From contig DASYSS010000050.1 of NCBI GenBank assembly GCA_036003045.1, positions 124,001 to 188,000 of the forward strand: a stretch of DNA of 64,000 nucleotides, read 5' to 3'. Position 1 is the stretch's first letter; every line of letters starts with the position of its first letter. The position numbers were made by a program, and so were the translations under genes. Source of the stretch: Gemmatimonadaceae bacterium. Its GTDB lineage: Bacteria > Gemmatimonadota > Gemmatimonadetes > Gemmatimonadales > Gemmatimonadaceae. The notes beneath the pieces were generated by a model. The model made no database searches and was not told the DNA's origin. It worked only from the letters and a program-made list of their open reading frames with translations. Positions 16,015 to 23,876 of this stretch are shown here, in pieces.

Positions 16015-17067
16015 TCAAACAACCTGCGGTGCAAGCGCGACCGGCGGATCATGTTCACGCTTCGCCTCGTCGTAGATCGAGAGCAATTCGACGAAGCAGG
16101 AAACGATCAGCGGTCCCATGAACGCGCCGACGAAGCCGAGCACGTGGACACCCGCAATCGCGCCAATCAACGTGAGCATTGGATGAATTCCGGAAACGCG
16201 GCGGTAGACGACCAGGCGCACGACGTTGTCGATGTTCGAGGCGAGCCCGCCGCCGATCAGCGCCAGCAGCGCCGCCGCGCCGAACTCGTGTTTGGCGAGC
16301 AGGACGACGATACCCGGCAACCAGACGAAGGCGCTGCCGAGAATCGGCAGCACCGCCGCACAAGCGGTGACGAACCCCCAGAGCACGGCGGGGCGAAGTC
16401 CGACGAGGGCAAACCCGATGCCGACGATCGTTCCTTGGAGCGCGCACGTCAGCATCGTGCCAAGAAGCAGCGCGTCGGTGACCGCCGCGAAGCGCGCGAC
16501 GAGAAGGTCCGCGATCTCTTCCGGAAGGGAGAGCACTCGCTTTACACGCGCCCACAAACCGGGCGCGTCGAGCAGCAGGTAGTATGCGCCGACCAGCGCC
16601 AGCAGCGCGTTGAGGACGGCGGTCGAAAGGCCGCCGAAGAACTGGACGGCGCGAGCGGAAAGCCACCCGACGACGGAGGTCACGGCCGCCGCGATTTCCT
16701 GGGACATGTCGGAGGCGACCAGGGGCATCGACGCCAACCATCGCGTGAGATCGTCGGCACTGAGGCGGTGAAGCGCGACGCGCGCTTCGGAGACGACGGT
16801 CGACGCCAGCCACACACCCGGAACGAGCAACGCGGCCGCCGCGCCGATCGAGACGATGGCCGCCGACGCGCGGGGCGAGAGATGCGACGCGAGCCGAATG
16901 TGAAGCCGGCGCGTGATCGCGAATAGAACGAGCGCCCCGACAAGCCCTGACGCGAACGGTAGAATCGCGATCAGCAGACTCACCGCGATGACGAGGAGAG
17001 GAACACGCAGTCCTCTTGTCCGCGAATCGACAATCACCGCGTCGACAACTCGATCGCCGTATCTCAT
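16015..17067 (-). CDS. AI-2E/PerM-family membrane transporter
   Basis: This 350-residue protein has about eight membrane helices and the AI-2E (PerM/YhhT) pattern. Paired N-terminal helices are followed by an amphipathic middle region with FFGGLSTAVLNALLALVGAYYLL. A C-terminal conserved block follows, with GIGFALVGLRPAVLWGFVTA, ILGSAFVWLPG and a signature PMLTLIGAIAGVHVLGFVGAFMGPL. Family members include autoinducer-2 exporters and Na+/H+ antiporters, so the substrate cannot be assigned. It lies 51 bases after the MgtC-like gene and 12 bases before a USP gene on the same strand. Confidence 0.9.
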   Translation of the reverse strand: MRYGDRVVDAVIVDSRTRGLRVPLLVIAVSLLIAILPFASGLVGALVLFAITRRLHIRLASHLSPRASAAIVSIGAAAALLVPGVWLASTVVSEARVALHRLSADDLTRWLASMPLVASDMSQEIAAAVTSVVGWLSARAVQFFGGLSTAVLNALLALVGAYYLLLDAPGLWARVKRVLSLPEEIADLLVARFAAVTDALLLGTMLTCALQGTIVGIGFALVGLRPAVLWGFVTACAAVLPILGSAFVWLPGIVVLLAKHEFGAAALLALIGGGLASNIDNVVRLVVYRRVSGIHPMLTLIGAIAGVHVLGFVGAFMGPLIVSCFVELLSIYDEAKREHDPPVALAPQVV

Positions 17068-17118
17068 CGGTCCACTCGACGCGACTGAAGTCCCGTTGCT
17101 GGCGAACGCACGACTGTC

Positions 17119-18378
17119 TCAGGCGAAGAGTAGGCCGACCGCGGTGCTCGCGGCGAGCGCGCCGAGGCCGGCGGCGGTCCGACGACGGTATGCCGAGCGG
17201 CCGACGATCGCCGCGACGGCCAGCTTCAGGATCGTGTTCGCCAGAATGCCGATCGCGATCGCGTGCGCCGCGACCGCCGTGGTCAGACTCGCCCCCTGCC
17301 GACTCATCGAGACGGTCAGCGCGTCGACGTCGGTCAATCCGAGAACCGTGGCGCCGCCGTACACCCCTGTGCTTCCCCACAGACGCTGCGCGAACATCAC
17401 GCCGAGCATCGCCGCCTGGAACACGACAGCCATCGGGATCGCCGTCATGAGGCGCAGCGGGTTCTCTGCCCGGTCGGCGGCGCCGCGGGGCGCGCCGCTC
17501 GAGCGAATTCCGAGAAATGTGAAGGCGATCCCGACGGCGAGCGGCAATGCCAGCATCGGCAGCAACGCGAGCGACACCGAGGGATTCAAGAACGCGCTCA
17601 CGATCAGCACCCGTGGAATCAACACCGTGCACGCGGCCAGCACTCCGCTCGCCAGCGACGCCCCGAGGTCGTCGTCGGCTCTGCTCATCCGCGAGAACGT
17701 GAGCGTCACGGCCGTGGACGACACCAGCCCGCCGAGCGCGCCGGTGACGCTCAGCCCACGGTTCGGACCCAGCCGTCGCCGAGCGATGAACCCGCCGAAG
17801 TTGAGTGCGGAAAAGAGCAGCACGATCGACCACAGCGCGCGGGGCTTGATCGCCAGATCGCCGAAGTACGGGCCCGGCGGCAAGAGAGGGAGCACGACCA
17901 CGGCGAGCACCGCGAACTGAACCCCGGCTCGAAACTCGGGCTCGCCGAGTTGCCGCACGAGCCAGTGGAGACGCGTCTTTTCGCTCAGCAGCAGAACGAC
18001 GATCGCACCGGCCCCCGACGCGATTCCGATCCAACCAAATCCGGCGAGCGCGCCAAGCGCGAGAATCGCGAGTGCCGCGGCTTCCGTGGTTCCATCGGGC
18101 GATGCGCCGGGCTTCCGGGCAACGACGATGTACGCCGCGACGCACAGCGCCGCGCCGCCCCCGGCCATCGCGGCGGCCAGCTCGAGTTCCGAAGACGCCG
18201 CCAGAACGCCGGCGATCCCGCCAAGCAGCCCGAGCAGGCAGAAAGTGCGGAGTCCGGCGAATCTCGCATCGGGGCCGGACGCGTGACCGGACCACTCGCG
18301 CTCGAGACCGGCCGCGAGGCCCACCAATGCTGCGATGGTCAATCTGGTCGCGATGTCTCGCTGTCCGTCCAATGGCAT
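17119..18378 (-). CDS. MgtC/SapB family protein with DUF4010 domain
   Basis: This 419-residue membrane protein has about eleven helices. The N-terminal third is MgtC/SapB-like (LTIAALVGLAAGLEREWSG, with the conserved GLERE and R of the family, then FAGLRTFCLLGLLGG). The remainder matches the DUF4010 module often fused to it (RAGVQFAVLAVVVLPLLP, then GGLVSSTAVTLTFSRMS). MgtC proteins are linked to survival under Mg2+ limitation and acid stress, but the transported solute is unproven. It is the first gene of a likely three-gene unit with the PerM-like protein and a USP. A TGTCAGGC motif lies 65 bases upstream of the start. Confidence 0.9.
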   Translation of the reverse strand: MPLDGQRDIATRLTIAALVGLAAGLEREWSGHASGPDARFAGLRTFCLLGLLGGIAGVLAASSELELAAAMAGGGAALCVAAYIVVARKPGASPDGTTEAAALAILALGALAGFGWIGIASGAGAIVVLLLSEKTRLHWLVRQLGEPEFRAGVQFAVLAVVVLPLLPPGPYFGDLAIKPRALWSIVLLFSALNFGGFIARRRLGPNRGLSVTGALGGLVSSTAVTLTFSRMSRADDDLGASLASGVLAACTVLIPRVLIVSAFLNPSVSLALLPMLALPLAVGIAFTFLGIRSSGAPRGAADRAENPLRLMTAIPMAVVFQAAMLGVMFAQRLWGSTGVYGGATVLGLTDVDALTVSMSRQGASLTTAVAAHAIAIGILANTILKLAVAAIVGRSAYRRRTAAGLGALAASTAVGLLFA

Positions 18379-18513
18379 GACGGGCTCCTCGCCTCGCCGA
18401 CACGTCTATGCCAGAAGACTGGCTCTCTCCGGGACGGGGGTCTGTCAGGCGAAGGATGTAGGACGTGAGGCGTTTCCGGACTGCGCTTGCGTGCGCGGAG
18501 AGAGAAGCTGTGA

Positions 18514-18642
18514 ACGCTGAGCCTATGCGATCGAATTCATGTGTTGTTCGACGGGCGCGTTCTCGCCGACGGATCGGCGTCCGCGCTCGTCGCTAACGAA
18601 GACGTTCGGCGGCATCTTCTCGGCGAGTCGTTCGAATTCGAC
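18514..18642 (+). pseudogene. LptB C-terminal relic (ABC ATPase fragment)
   Basis: On the plus strand, 43 codons after an in-frame TGA read TLSLCDRIHVLFDGRVLADG and then SASALVANEDVRRHLLGESF. This is the characteristic end of LptB, the ATPase of the lipopolysaccharide exporter (VRETL..CDRAY.LF.GRVL..GT...L..NE.VRR.YLGE.F). The Walker motifs are absent, no ribosome site is present, and similarity ends at about 18642. It is therefore a detached 3' fragment, not a working gene. A functional lptB copy must lie elsewhere in the genome. The remaining part of this 409-base gap has only the Hsp20 terminator. Confidence 0.6.
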
Positions 18643-18717
18643 GTCGCGCGGCGCCCCCCCCCGGAGCGCCGCTCATCCACGCGCTCCCGCTGCGGTCGTC
18701 GGCTAACCACAAGAGTC

Positions 18718-18744
18718 GGCCGCCCGGATGAATTCCGGGCGGCC
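18718..18744 (-). terminator. Terminator-like hairpin after Hsp20 gene
   Basis: An 11-base-pair perfect stem (GGCCGCCCGGA / TCCGGGCGGCC) with a five-base loop begins 43 bases past the Hsp20 stop codon. Read on the minus strand it is followed by GACTCTTGTGG, only weakly T-rich. Confidence 0.6.
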
Positions 18745-18787
18745 GTCGAAGCCGAACGAGCCGCGCGAAGCTGGAACCAGGAGCCTT

Positions 18788-19291
18788 TTAGGCCGACGTG
18801 ATCTCCACCTTGCGACCCGCCGGCTTCACGTCGCCGTTCTTCGGGATGTGCACTTTCAGCACACCCTTGCTGAAGTCGGCGTTGACCTTGGAGGCGTCGA
18901 CGCCGGTCGGCAGCGAGAACGACCGCTGGAACGACCCGTAGCTGCGCTCGTAGAGGTAGACCTTCTTGTCCGCCTCTTCCTTCCTCTCCTCGGTCTTTTC
19001 GCCGCTGATCGACAACACGCCGTCCTCGACGTTGACCGTGATGTCCTTGAGCTCCATGCCCGGCAGCTCCGCGGTCAGGGCGAACTCTTTGGGTGTCTCG
19101 ACGATGTCCATTGCCGGAACCCACCCGATGGTCTCCGGGAATGTCGCGGCGGCGAAAGGCTCGTTCAGCGCGCGTTCTATGAAACGGTTCATTCGATTTT
19201 CCACGTCGTCGAATGTCGGGAACGCCGTCGATGGAAAGAACCCCGGGAACGCGAGGCGGGGTTGACGACGGGTGAGTCTCATGAGTGCCAT
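18788..19291 (-). CDS. Hsp20 / alpha-crystallin small heat-shock protein
   Basis: This 167-residue holdase chaperone prevents aggregation of unfolded proteins. After a variable N-terminal arm (FDDVENRMNRFIERAL) comes the alpha-crystallin domain, from WVPAMDIVETPKEFALTAEL to about residue 155. It includes ISGEKTEERK, YERSYGSFQRSFSLP and the A-x-x-x-n-G-V-L motif, here ADFSKGVLKVHIPK. The ATG at 19291 has AGGAG six bases upstream. The gene appears monocistronic with its own hairpin terminator, and it belongs by position to the stress island. Confidence 0.96.
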   Translation of the reverse strand: MALMRLTRRQPRLAFPGFFPSTAFPTFDDVENRMNRFIERALNEPFAAATFPETIGWVPAMDIVETPKEFALTAELPGMELKDITVNVEDGVLSISGEKTEERKEEADKKVYLYERSYGSFQRSFSLPTGVDASKVNADFSKGVLKVHIPKNGDVKPAGRKVEITSA

Positions 19292-19761
19292 AATCGGCTC
19301 CTGGTTGGTGATCCTCGGCCGCCGATGGCGCAGCCGAACGCCGTCACAATGCATGGCTCGTCCTCGTGAGTCAGTCGGTGATCGCAGAAGAGGACGTGCT
19401 GGGGTTCCCGTCGGTCGATTGCCTGGCCAGCACCCGAACTTCCCCGATCACGCGGGGCCGGCTCGCTCCGCACTTTTTCACTGAAGCTGAGCGGATGGGA
19501 CAATGAGCCGACGTTCCCGAACTGCCGCGCGCACCGTGGTTGCGCTCACCACGGCGATCAGCGTTTGGCTGGTATCGAGCGAATCGCGTGCTCCCGCCGA
19601 TTCTCGCGTTCGTCGTCGCTTGGGATGGTAACGCAAGGCCGCAGGCGCCGGTGCGTCGCGCGCAACGCTTCGAGAAGGATGATACCGAGCCAGCGCCGCG
19701 ACGTGGCGCCGGCTGATCGGCCGTGACAACGGCCGGCGGCGGCGCAGCGGACTCTCGTCGG
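19292..19761. other. 470-base gap without a convincing gene
   Basis: Between the Hsp20 start and the response-regulator stop I see no recognisable protein. A 42-codon reading on the plus strand (19503-19631, starting MSRRSRTAARTVVALTTAIS) resembles a tiny signal-anchor peptide but lacks a good ribosome site. The first part presumably holds the Hsp20 promoter. Confidence 0.5.
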
Positions 19762-20424
19762 CTACTCGACGGTGAGCAGCCCGAGCCGCAGCGCAAACTG
19801 TACGTATTGCGATCGATGCCCCAAGTCGACCTTTTCCTGAATCCGCTGCTTGTACGTGTCGACCGTCTTCGGGCTGATTTGGAGCTGCACGCCGATCTCG
19901 GGGGCCGAGTAGCCCAGCGCAACGCGGCGCAGCACATCCCGCTCGCGGCCGGTCAGCTTTTCGTATCGCTCGCGTTCGCTCGCGGCTGGGCTTTTCGCGG
20001 CAAGCTTCTTCGCGAGTACTCGAGCGGCGGACGATTGCACGTAGACCTCGCCGTGCGCAACACCGCGAATGGCGTTCGCCAACTCTCGGTCGGCGTTCGT
20101 CTTCACCAAATATCCTGACGCGCCCGCCTCCATCGCGGGAACGAGATAGTCCTCCTCGGCATGCATGCTGAGAATGATGACGCGCGTCCCCACCCCGCTC
20201 GCGACGATTTCTTTCGTCGCGGCGACGCCGTCGAGAACGGGCATCGACAGATCCATCACGACGACGTCGGGTTTGAGACGCGCGACCGCGTCCACTGCGT
20301 CACGTCCGTTGCTCGCCTCGCCGACGACGACGACGTCCGGCGTCGCACCGAGGACCGCTTTGAGTCCTGCGCGCACGACGCTGTGATCGTCGGCGAGTAA
20401 GACACGGATTGACTCGCTTATCAT
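19762..20424 (-). CDS. NarL/LuxR-family response regulator
   Basis: This 220-residue two-component output protein has a receiver domain (about 5-125) with the acidic pair DD at 12-13, the phosphorylated Asp in VVVMDLSMPVLDG, Ser/Thr in ILSMHAEEDY and Lys in YLVKT. A LuxR-type helix-turn-helix follows (LTGRERDVLRRVALGYSAPEIGVQLQISPKTVDTYK). The ATG at 20424 lies five bases after GAGAGGGG. No partner kinase is adjacent. Three copies of CGTCAGGAG lie 69-165 bases upstream, in the space shared with the divergent VIT gene, and may be its own binding sites. It is the most likely regulator of the stress island. Confidence 0.94.
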   Translation of the reverse strand: MISESIRVLLADDHSVVRAGLKAVLGATPDVVVVGEASNGRDAVDAVARLKPDVVVMDLSMPVLDGVAATKEIVASGVGTRVIILSMHAEEDYLVPAMEAGASGYLVKTNADRELANAIRGVAHGEVYVQSSAARVLAKKLAAKSPAASERERYEKLTGRERDVLRRVALGYSAPEIGVQLQISPKTVDTYKQRIQEKVDLGHRSQYVQFALRLGLLTVE

Positions 20425-20492
20425 GGTTGCCCCTCTCGGCTTCGATTTCGTTGGTCGGCCGCCGACCGGCGCCGTCAGTGATAGTCTGTAAT

Positions 20493-20589
20493 CGTCAGGA
20501 GATCCCCGGCGTCGGCAAACCCCGGGTTTTGTGTCCGGATACTCCTGACGGCGCGCAACTCCGCGCACAATTCCGGCGTTCTCCTGACG
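20493..20589. promoter_or_regulatory. Three copies of CGTCAGGAG in a divergent promoter region
   Basis: CGTCAGGAG occurs exactly at 20493-20501 (plus strand) and, as CTCCTGACG, at 20542-20550 and 20581-20589. A fourth partial copy (CGTCAGTG) is near 20473. The set lies between the response regulator and the VIT gene. Related CGTCAGG/TGTCAGG sites occur upstream of other stress genes at 13309, 15057 and 18443. Likely operators; the binding protein is inferred. Confidence 0.5.
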
Positions 20590-20723
20590 GTGTCCGTGCC
20601 GCGATCTCGGCATGATCGAGGTGCAGCCCGCGACGGGAGAGCTCGGCAAATTCCGGCTGATGTTCGGCGATTTGCCTCGGCATCCATGGCACCCGTCGGC
20701 ACGCCCATCTACATCTTCTAACC

Positions 20724-21422
20724 ATGCGTCGGACACGTCACATTGAGCAGCACTTCACTCACCGCATCGGTTGGCTTCGCGCGGCGGTCCTGGGCGCCAA
20801 TGACGGGATCGTCTCAACCGCGTCGCTCGTCGTCGGCGTCGCGGCCGCGGAGAGCGGACGAAGCGCCATCGTACTCGCCGGACTCGCCGGCTTGGTCGCC
20901 GGAGCGATGTCCATGGCCGCCGGTGAATACGTCTCGGTCAGCTCTCAGGCCGACACCGAAAAGGCCGATCTCGCGCGCGAACGAAAAGAGCTCGCCGAGT
21001 CGCCCGAGGCGGAGCTTCGCGAGCTTCAGCAGATTTACGTCGATCGTGGGCTCGATCCCGAACTCGCGCTTCGCGTCGCGCGGCAACTCAGCGCGCGGGA
21101 CACGCTGGCCGCGCACGCCCGCGAGGAGCTGGGAATCACCGAAACGCAGGCCGCGAATCCGATTCAAGCCGCCGTCACGTCCGCCGCGACGTTTTCCGTC
21201 GGCGCGGCGCTGCCGTTGATCGTCACGGTGTTTGCACCGGCGTCGGCCGTCATCGCGCTCGTTGCCGCCGCGTCGCTGATCTGTCTGGCGGTCCTCGGAG
21301 CGCTCGCCGCCGGCGCGGGCGGCGCGAGCCGAACTCGCGGCGCGCTTCGCGTCACCTTTTGGAGCGCTCTCGCGCTCGCCGTCACGGCGTTGGTCGGACA
21401 TTTCTTCGGCACCGCGATGTAG
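20724..21422 (+). CDS. VIT1/CCC1-family iron/manganese transporter
   Basis: This 232-residue membrane protein of the VIT family has helix 1 with the signature GANDGIVSTASLVVGVAAA. The next helix has GLAGLVAGAMSMAAGEYVSVSSQADTEKADL, where Met and Glu residues line the metal path. A charged cytosolic segment (E/R-rich, about 75-135) and three C-terminal helices follow. VIT proteins export or sequester Fe2+ or Mn2+, lowering Fenton damage. There is no fused ferritin-like domain. It is divergent from the response regulator and shares its motif-bearing promoter region, so joint regulation under stress is likely. Confidence 0.93.
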   Translation: MRRTRHIEQHFTHRIGWLRAAVLGANDGIVSTASLVVGVAAAESGRSAIVLAGLAGLVAGAMSMAAGEYVSVSSQADTEKADLARERKELAESPEAELRELQQIYVDRGLDPELALRVARQLSARDTLAAHAREELGITETQAANPIQAAVTSAATFSVGAALPLIVTVFAPASAVIALVAAASLICLAVLGALAAGAGGASRTRGALRVTFWSALALAVTALVGHFFGTAM

Positions 21423-21503
21423 CCACCACCTACCTTTCCGGTCCCGGTGGAAGTACCGCGGTCGTCGGTCCAGCCCTTTCCCCCTGCCACGTCAATCGAT
21501 GGA

Positions 21504-22604
21504 ATGCGGAGCATAATTCATGGCTGGTCAGTGACGTGTCATCCACTCGCGGCGCGATCGTTCGCGATCGTCGTGCTCGCGAGCGGACGCGCGCTCGCGC
21601 AACATCCCGAGCCGGCGATCGAGCAATACCTCCGCGACTCGATCGGTGTCACCGCGAACGAGTTCGCCGATGTGCACCGCGGTAAGGTCGTCACCAAGCT
21701 GCTGCCGACGCTGAATCCGCGCGACGTCACGGTGTTCGGCATGGCGGAGATCGCGACAACGCGCGACGCGATCGCCGCGCGGCTCGCCGACCCGCGGCGC
21801 ATCATCGCACTGCGGTCGCCGACGTACGAGATCTTCGACGATCCCCCGTCAGCGGCGAACGTCGCGCGCGTCGCCGTCGATCCGTCGGAGTACCGTGGAC
21901 TGAAAGGGTGCCGCGTCGAGCACTGCGACTTCAAGCTTCCTGCCGCGACGATGCGCGACTTCTCGACGCACGTGGATTGGACGAGCGACGCCGCCAACCT
22001 CCAGGTCGATTCGATCGCGCGCGCGAGCCTTCTTCACTTTGTCGAGGATTATCGATCCGCCGGCAGCGCGGCGATGGTCCAGTACGACGATAACCACGCC
22101 GTGAAATCGTATGAAGCGTTCGTCGCGCTGCTCGCGCAGTCCGGATACCTGCGCGACTTCGTCCCCGGGCTTCGCGACTACCTCGAGTTCTACCCGACCC
22201 ACCGCCCTGCCTCCCCGCCCGAGGGCACGCGGTGGTCCGAGGTTCTGTTTTGGGAGGAGGACCGACTGCCGCATTTGCGCCCAACGCTCACGATTTCACA
22301 GATGGTGATGTACACCACACCGTCGGGCACACCGCTCGTCGCGGTCAAGCAGATCTACGCCGACCATTACTACGAGGGCGCTCTCGAGCTGACGGCGGCG
22401 TTCGACGCGCCGCCGACCTCGAAGGGCCCGGCGACGTACCTGATCACGGTGCGACGCTATCGCTTCGACGCATTGCCAAGCGGCGGTTTTCTCAACTTGC
22501 GAGGACGCGTCCGCGGACGTCTCGCCGACGCGGTTCGCGAGAGCCTCGAGCGGGAACGCCATGCGGCCGAGGACGCTAACGCCACCGGGACGTATTACAA
22601 TTGA
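21504..22604 (+). CDS. Secreted protein of unknown function
   Basis: This 366-residue product begins with a probable Sec signal (MRSIIHGWSVTCHPLAARSF, then AIVVLASGRALAQ). The mature part is mixed alpha/beta with regions such as DVHRGKVVTKLLPTLNPRDVTVFGMAEI and VMYTTPSGTPLVAVKQIYADHYYEGALELT, but no motif I can attach to a named enzyme. Two nearby cysteines (GCRVEHC) could form a disulfide. The ATG at 21504 is preferred over one 57 bases earlier because it places the signal at the N-terminus. It ends three bases before the next lipoprotein gene, suggesting cotranscription. Confidence 0.75.
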   Translation: MRSIIHGWSVTCHPLAARSFAIVVLASGRALAQHPEPAIEQYLRDSIGVTANEFADVHRGKVVTKLLPTLNPRDVTVFGMAEIATTRDAIAARLADPRRIIALRSPTYEIFDDPPSAANVARVAVDPSEYRGLKGCRVEHCDFKLPAATMRDFSTHVDWTSDAANLQVDSIARASLLHFVEDYRSAGSAAMVQYDDNHAVKSYEAFVALLAQSGYLRDFVPGLRDYLEFYPTHRPASPPEGTRWSEVLFWEEDRLPHLRPTLTISQMVMYTTPSGTPLVAVKQIYADHYYEGALELTAAFDAPPTSKGPATYLITVRRYRFDALPSGGFLNLRGRVRGRLADAVRESLERERHAAEDANATGTYYN

Positions 22605-22607
22605 ACG

Positions 22608-23240
22608 ATGCTTTCTCCACGACGCCTCCTCATCGGCCTGGCGCTGCCCCTCGCGGCAGCGCTTCTCGGCTGTCCGAACGACAATGACCTGACGGATCCG
22701 TTCGCGCCGATGGATCTCGCCATTCAGGTCTCGCCGAGTCAGGTGACCATCACCATCTCCGACACGGTGACGGCGAGTGCCAACACGCAACTCGTGCTCA
22801 GCGCGACGTCGCTCGGCTTCCCGGTCGTGACGCCGCACGCTCGCTGGACGACCTCCAACCCGAACGTTGCGCTCGTCGACTCGAGCGGCCGAGTGCAGGC
22901 GCTGACTCCCGGCGTCGCGACGATCACCGCGCGCGTGAATGGCGAGACCTCGAACTCCGTGGTGACCGTCAGCAACCAAGTCACCGGTCTCACGCTTCTT
23001 CCAACGACGGCTGCGGGCGCGGTCGGCGACAGCATCGTGCTCACGGCGACCGCCGTCGGCTCGAATGGCGTGATCGTCGGTGGAACGGTCTACACGTTCA
23101 CGGTCGCCGATCCCTCGGTCGCCAGCCTGACGCGCACGGGGAATCAGACCGTGCAGCTCCGACTCCTGAAGGTCGGGTCGACGCAAGCCATCGTGAGCGC
23201 CGGCGGCCGAGTCGCCTCCAGCTCGATCACCGTTCACTAG
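22608..23240 (+). CDS. Lipoprotein with bacterial Ig-like (BIG2) domain
   Basis: This is a 210-residue surface or periplasmic lipoprotein. The Sec signal ends in lipobox LLGC (Cys22). Two Ig-like repeats follow: the first has the BIG2 pattern WTTSNPNVALVDSSGRVQALTPGVATITA, and the second is a related YTFTVADPSVASL segment ending in an SSSITVH strand. Such domains serve adhesion or as spacers; no catalytic part is present. It starts three bases after the preceding secreted-protein gene, so they likely form one unit, closed by a stem-loop at 23267. Confidence 0.88.
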   Translation: MLSPRRLLIGLALPLAAALLGCPNDNDLTDPFAPMDLAIQVSPSQVTITISDTVTASANTQLVLSATSLGFPVVTPHARWTTSNPNVALVDSSGRVQALTPGVATITARVNGETSNSVVTVSNQVTGLTLLPTTAAGAVGDSIVLTATAVGSNGVIVGGTVYTFTVADPSVASLTRTGNQTVQLRLLKVGSTQAIVSAGGRVASSSITVH

Positions 23241-23266
23241 TCATCGCGTAAGCCGACGATCGCCAC

Positions 23267-23293
23267 GACGGCCTCCGATTTTCGGAGGCCGTC
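23267..23293 (+). terminator. Stem-loop terminator after lipoprotein gene
   Basis: A perfect 12-base-pair stem, GACGGCCTCCGA with TCGGAGGCCGTC, and a TTT loop begin 27 bases after the stop codon. The following TCTCGTCGTTCCGTT is moderately T-rich. Confidence 0.7.
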
Positions 23294-23482
23294 TCGTCGT
23301 TCCGTTGGCGATCCAGGCGGCCAATACGGCGATGTGCGCTGAGCCCGACCACGTCCCCGTGGCGCGCTCTGTGACCGCGCGGTTGACGACCCAGTTTGCG
23401 ATGTTGATGGACACGCTGTTGTCGTTCGGGGTCGACGCTTTCCCTGCTCATCAACTCTTAATCTCCTGGGCGTCAATCACGC

Positions 23483-23511
23483 TTGACGGACGCGAACGGT
23501 CGAGCGATTCT
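23483..23511 (+). promoter_or_regulatory. Putative sigma-70 promoter for padR-permease operon
   Basis: TTGACG and GATTCT stand 17 bases apart, ending 26 bases before the padR start. A CCCTC-N9-GAGGG dyad overlaps the ribosome-site region just downstream and might be a PadR operator. The -10 element is weak; assigned by eye. Confidence 0.35.
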
Positions 23512-23537
23512 TCTCCCTCCACCTGGTAGAGGGACAA

Positions 23538-23876
23538 GTGCCCCGCGACGCCAAGGACCTTCTGCACGGCACGCTCGACTTGCTGGTCCTCCACGCGCTT
23601 TCCGGCGAGCCGATGCACGGCTTCAGCCTCAGCAAGTGGATCGACGAGCGCACGAACGGTGAGCTCGGGATCGTCGACTCGGCGCTCTACAAGGCCCTCC
23701 ACCGGCTCGAAGACTCCGGCGCCGTTCGCGCCGAATGGGGCGCGTCGGAGAACAACCGCCGGGCGCGCTATTACTCGCTGACTCCCAAGGGACGGCAAGC
23801 GCTCCGCGCCGAGATCGCGAGCTGGAAGCACTACGTCGCCACCGTCACCGTCGTGCTGGAGGGAGCGGGTCGATGA
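23538..23876 (+). CDS. PadR-family transcriptional repressor
   Basis: This 112-residue winged-helix protein is of the short (subfamily 2) PadR type: LLHGTLDLLVLHALSGEPMHGFSLSKWI, then the recognition helix around SALYKALHRLEDSGAVRAEW and the wing RRARYYSLTPKGRQAL. The start is a GTG with AGAGGG four bases upstream. Its stop overlaps the start of the ADOP permease gene as ATGA. This pairing is common in Acidobacteria and Gemmatimonadota, where PadR is thought to repress the permease gene it precedes. The inducing ligand is unknown. Confidence 0.95.
   Translation: MPRDAKDLLHGTLDLLVLHALSGEPMHGFSLSKWIDERTNGELGIVDSALYKALHRLEDSGAVRAEWGASENNRRARYYSLTPKGRQALRAEIASWKHYVATVTVVLEGAGR

Noticed and set aside
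16055-18403. Very long minus-strand frame of 782 codons
   Set aside because: It runs out of frame across both the AI-2E and MgtC genes, and its product is Arg-rich without motifs; the two known families in the other frame explain the DNA.
19503-19631. 42-codon frame with a hydrophobic segment
   Set aside because: No good ribosome site and no supporting context; kept only as a note in the gap entry.
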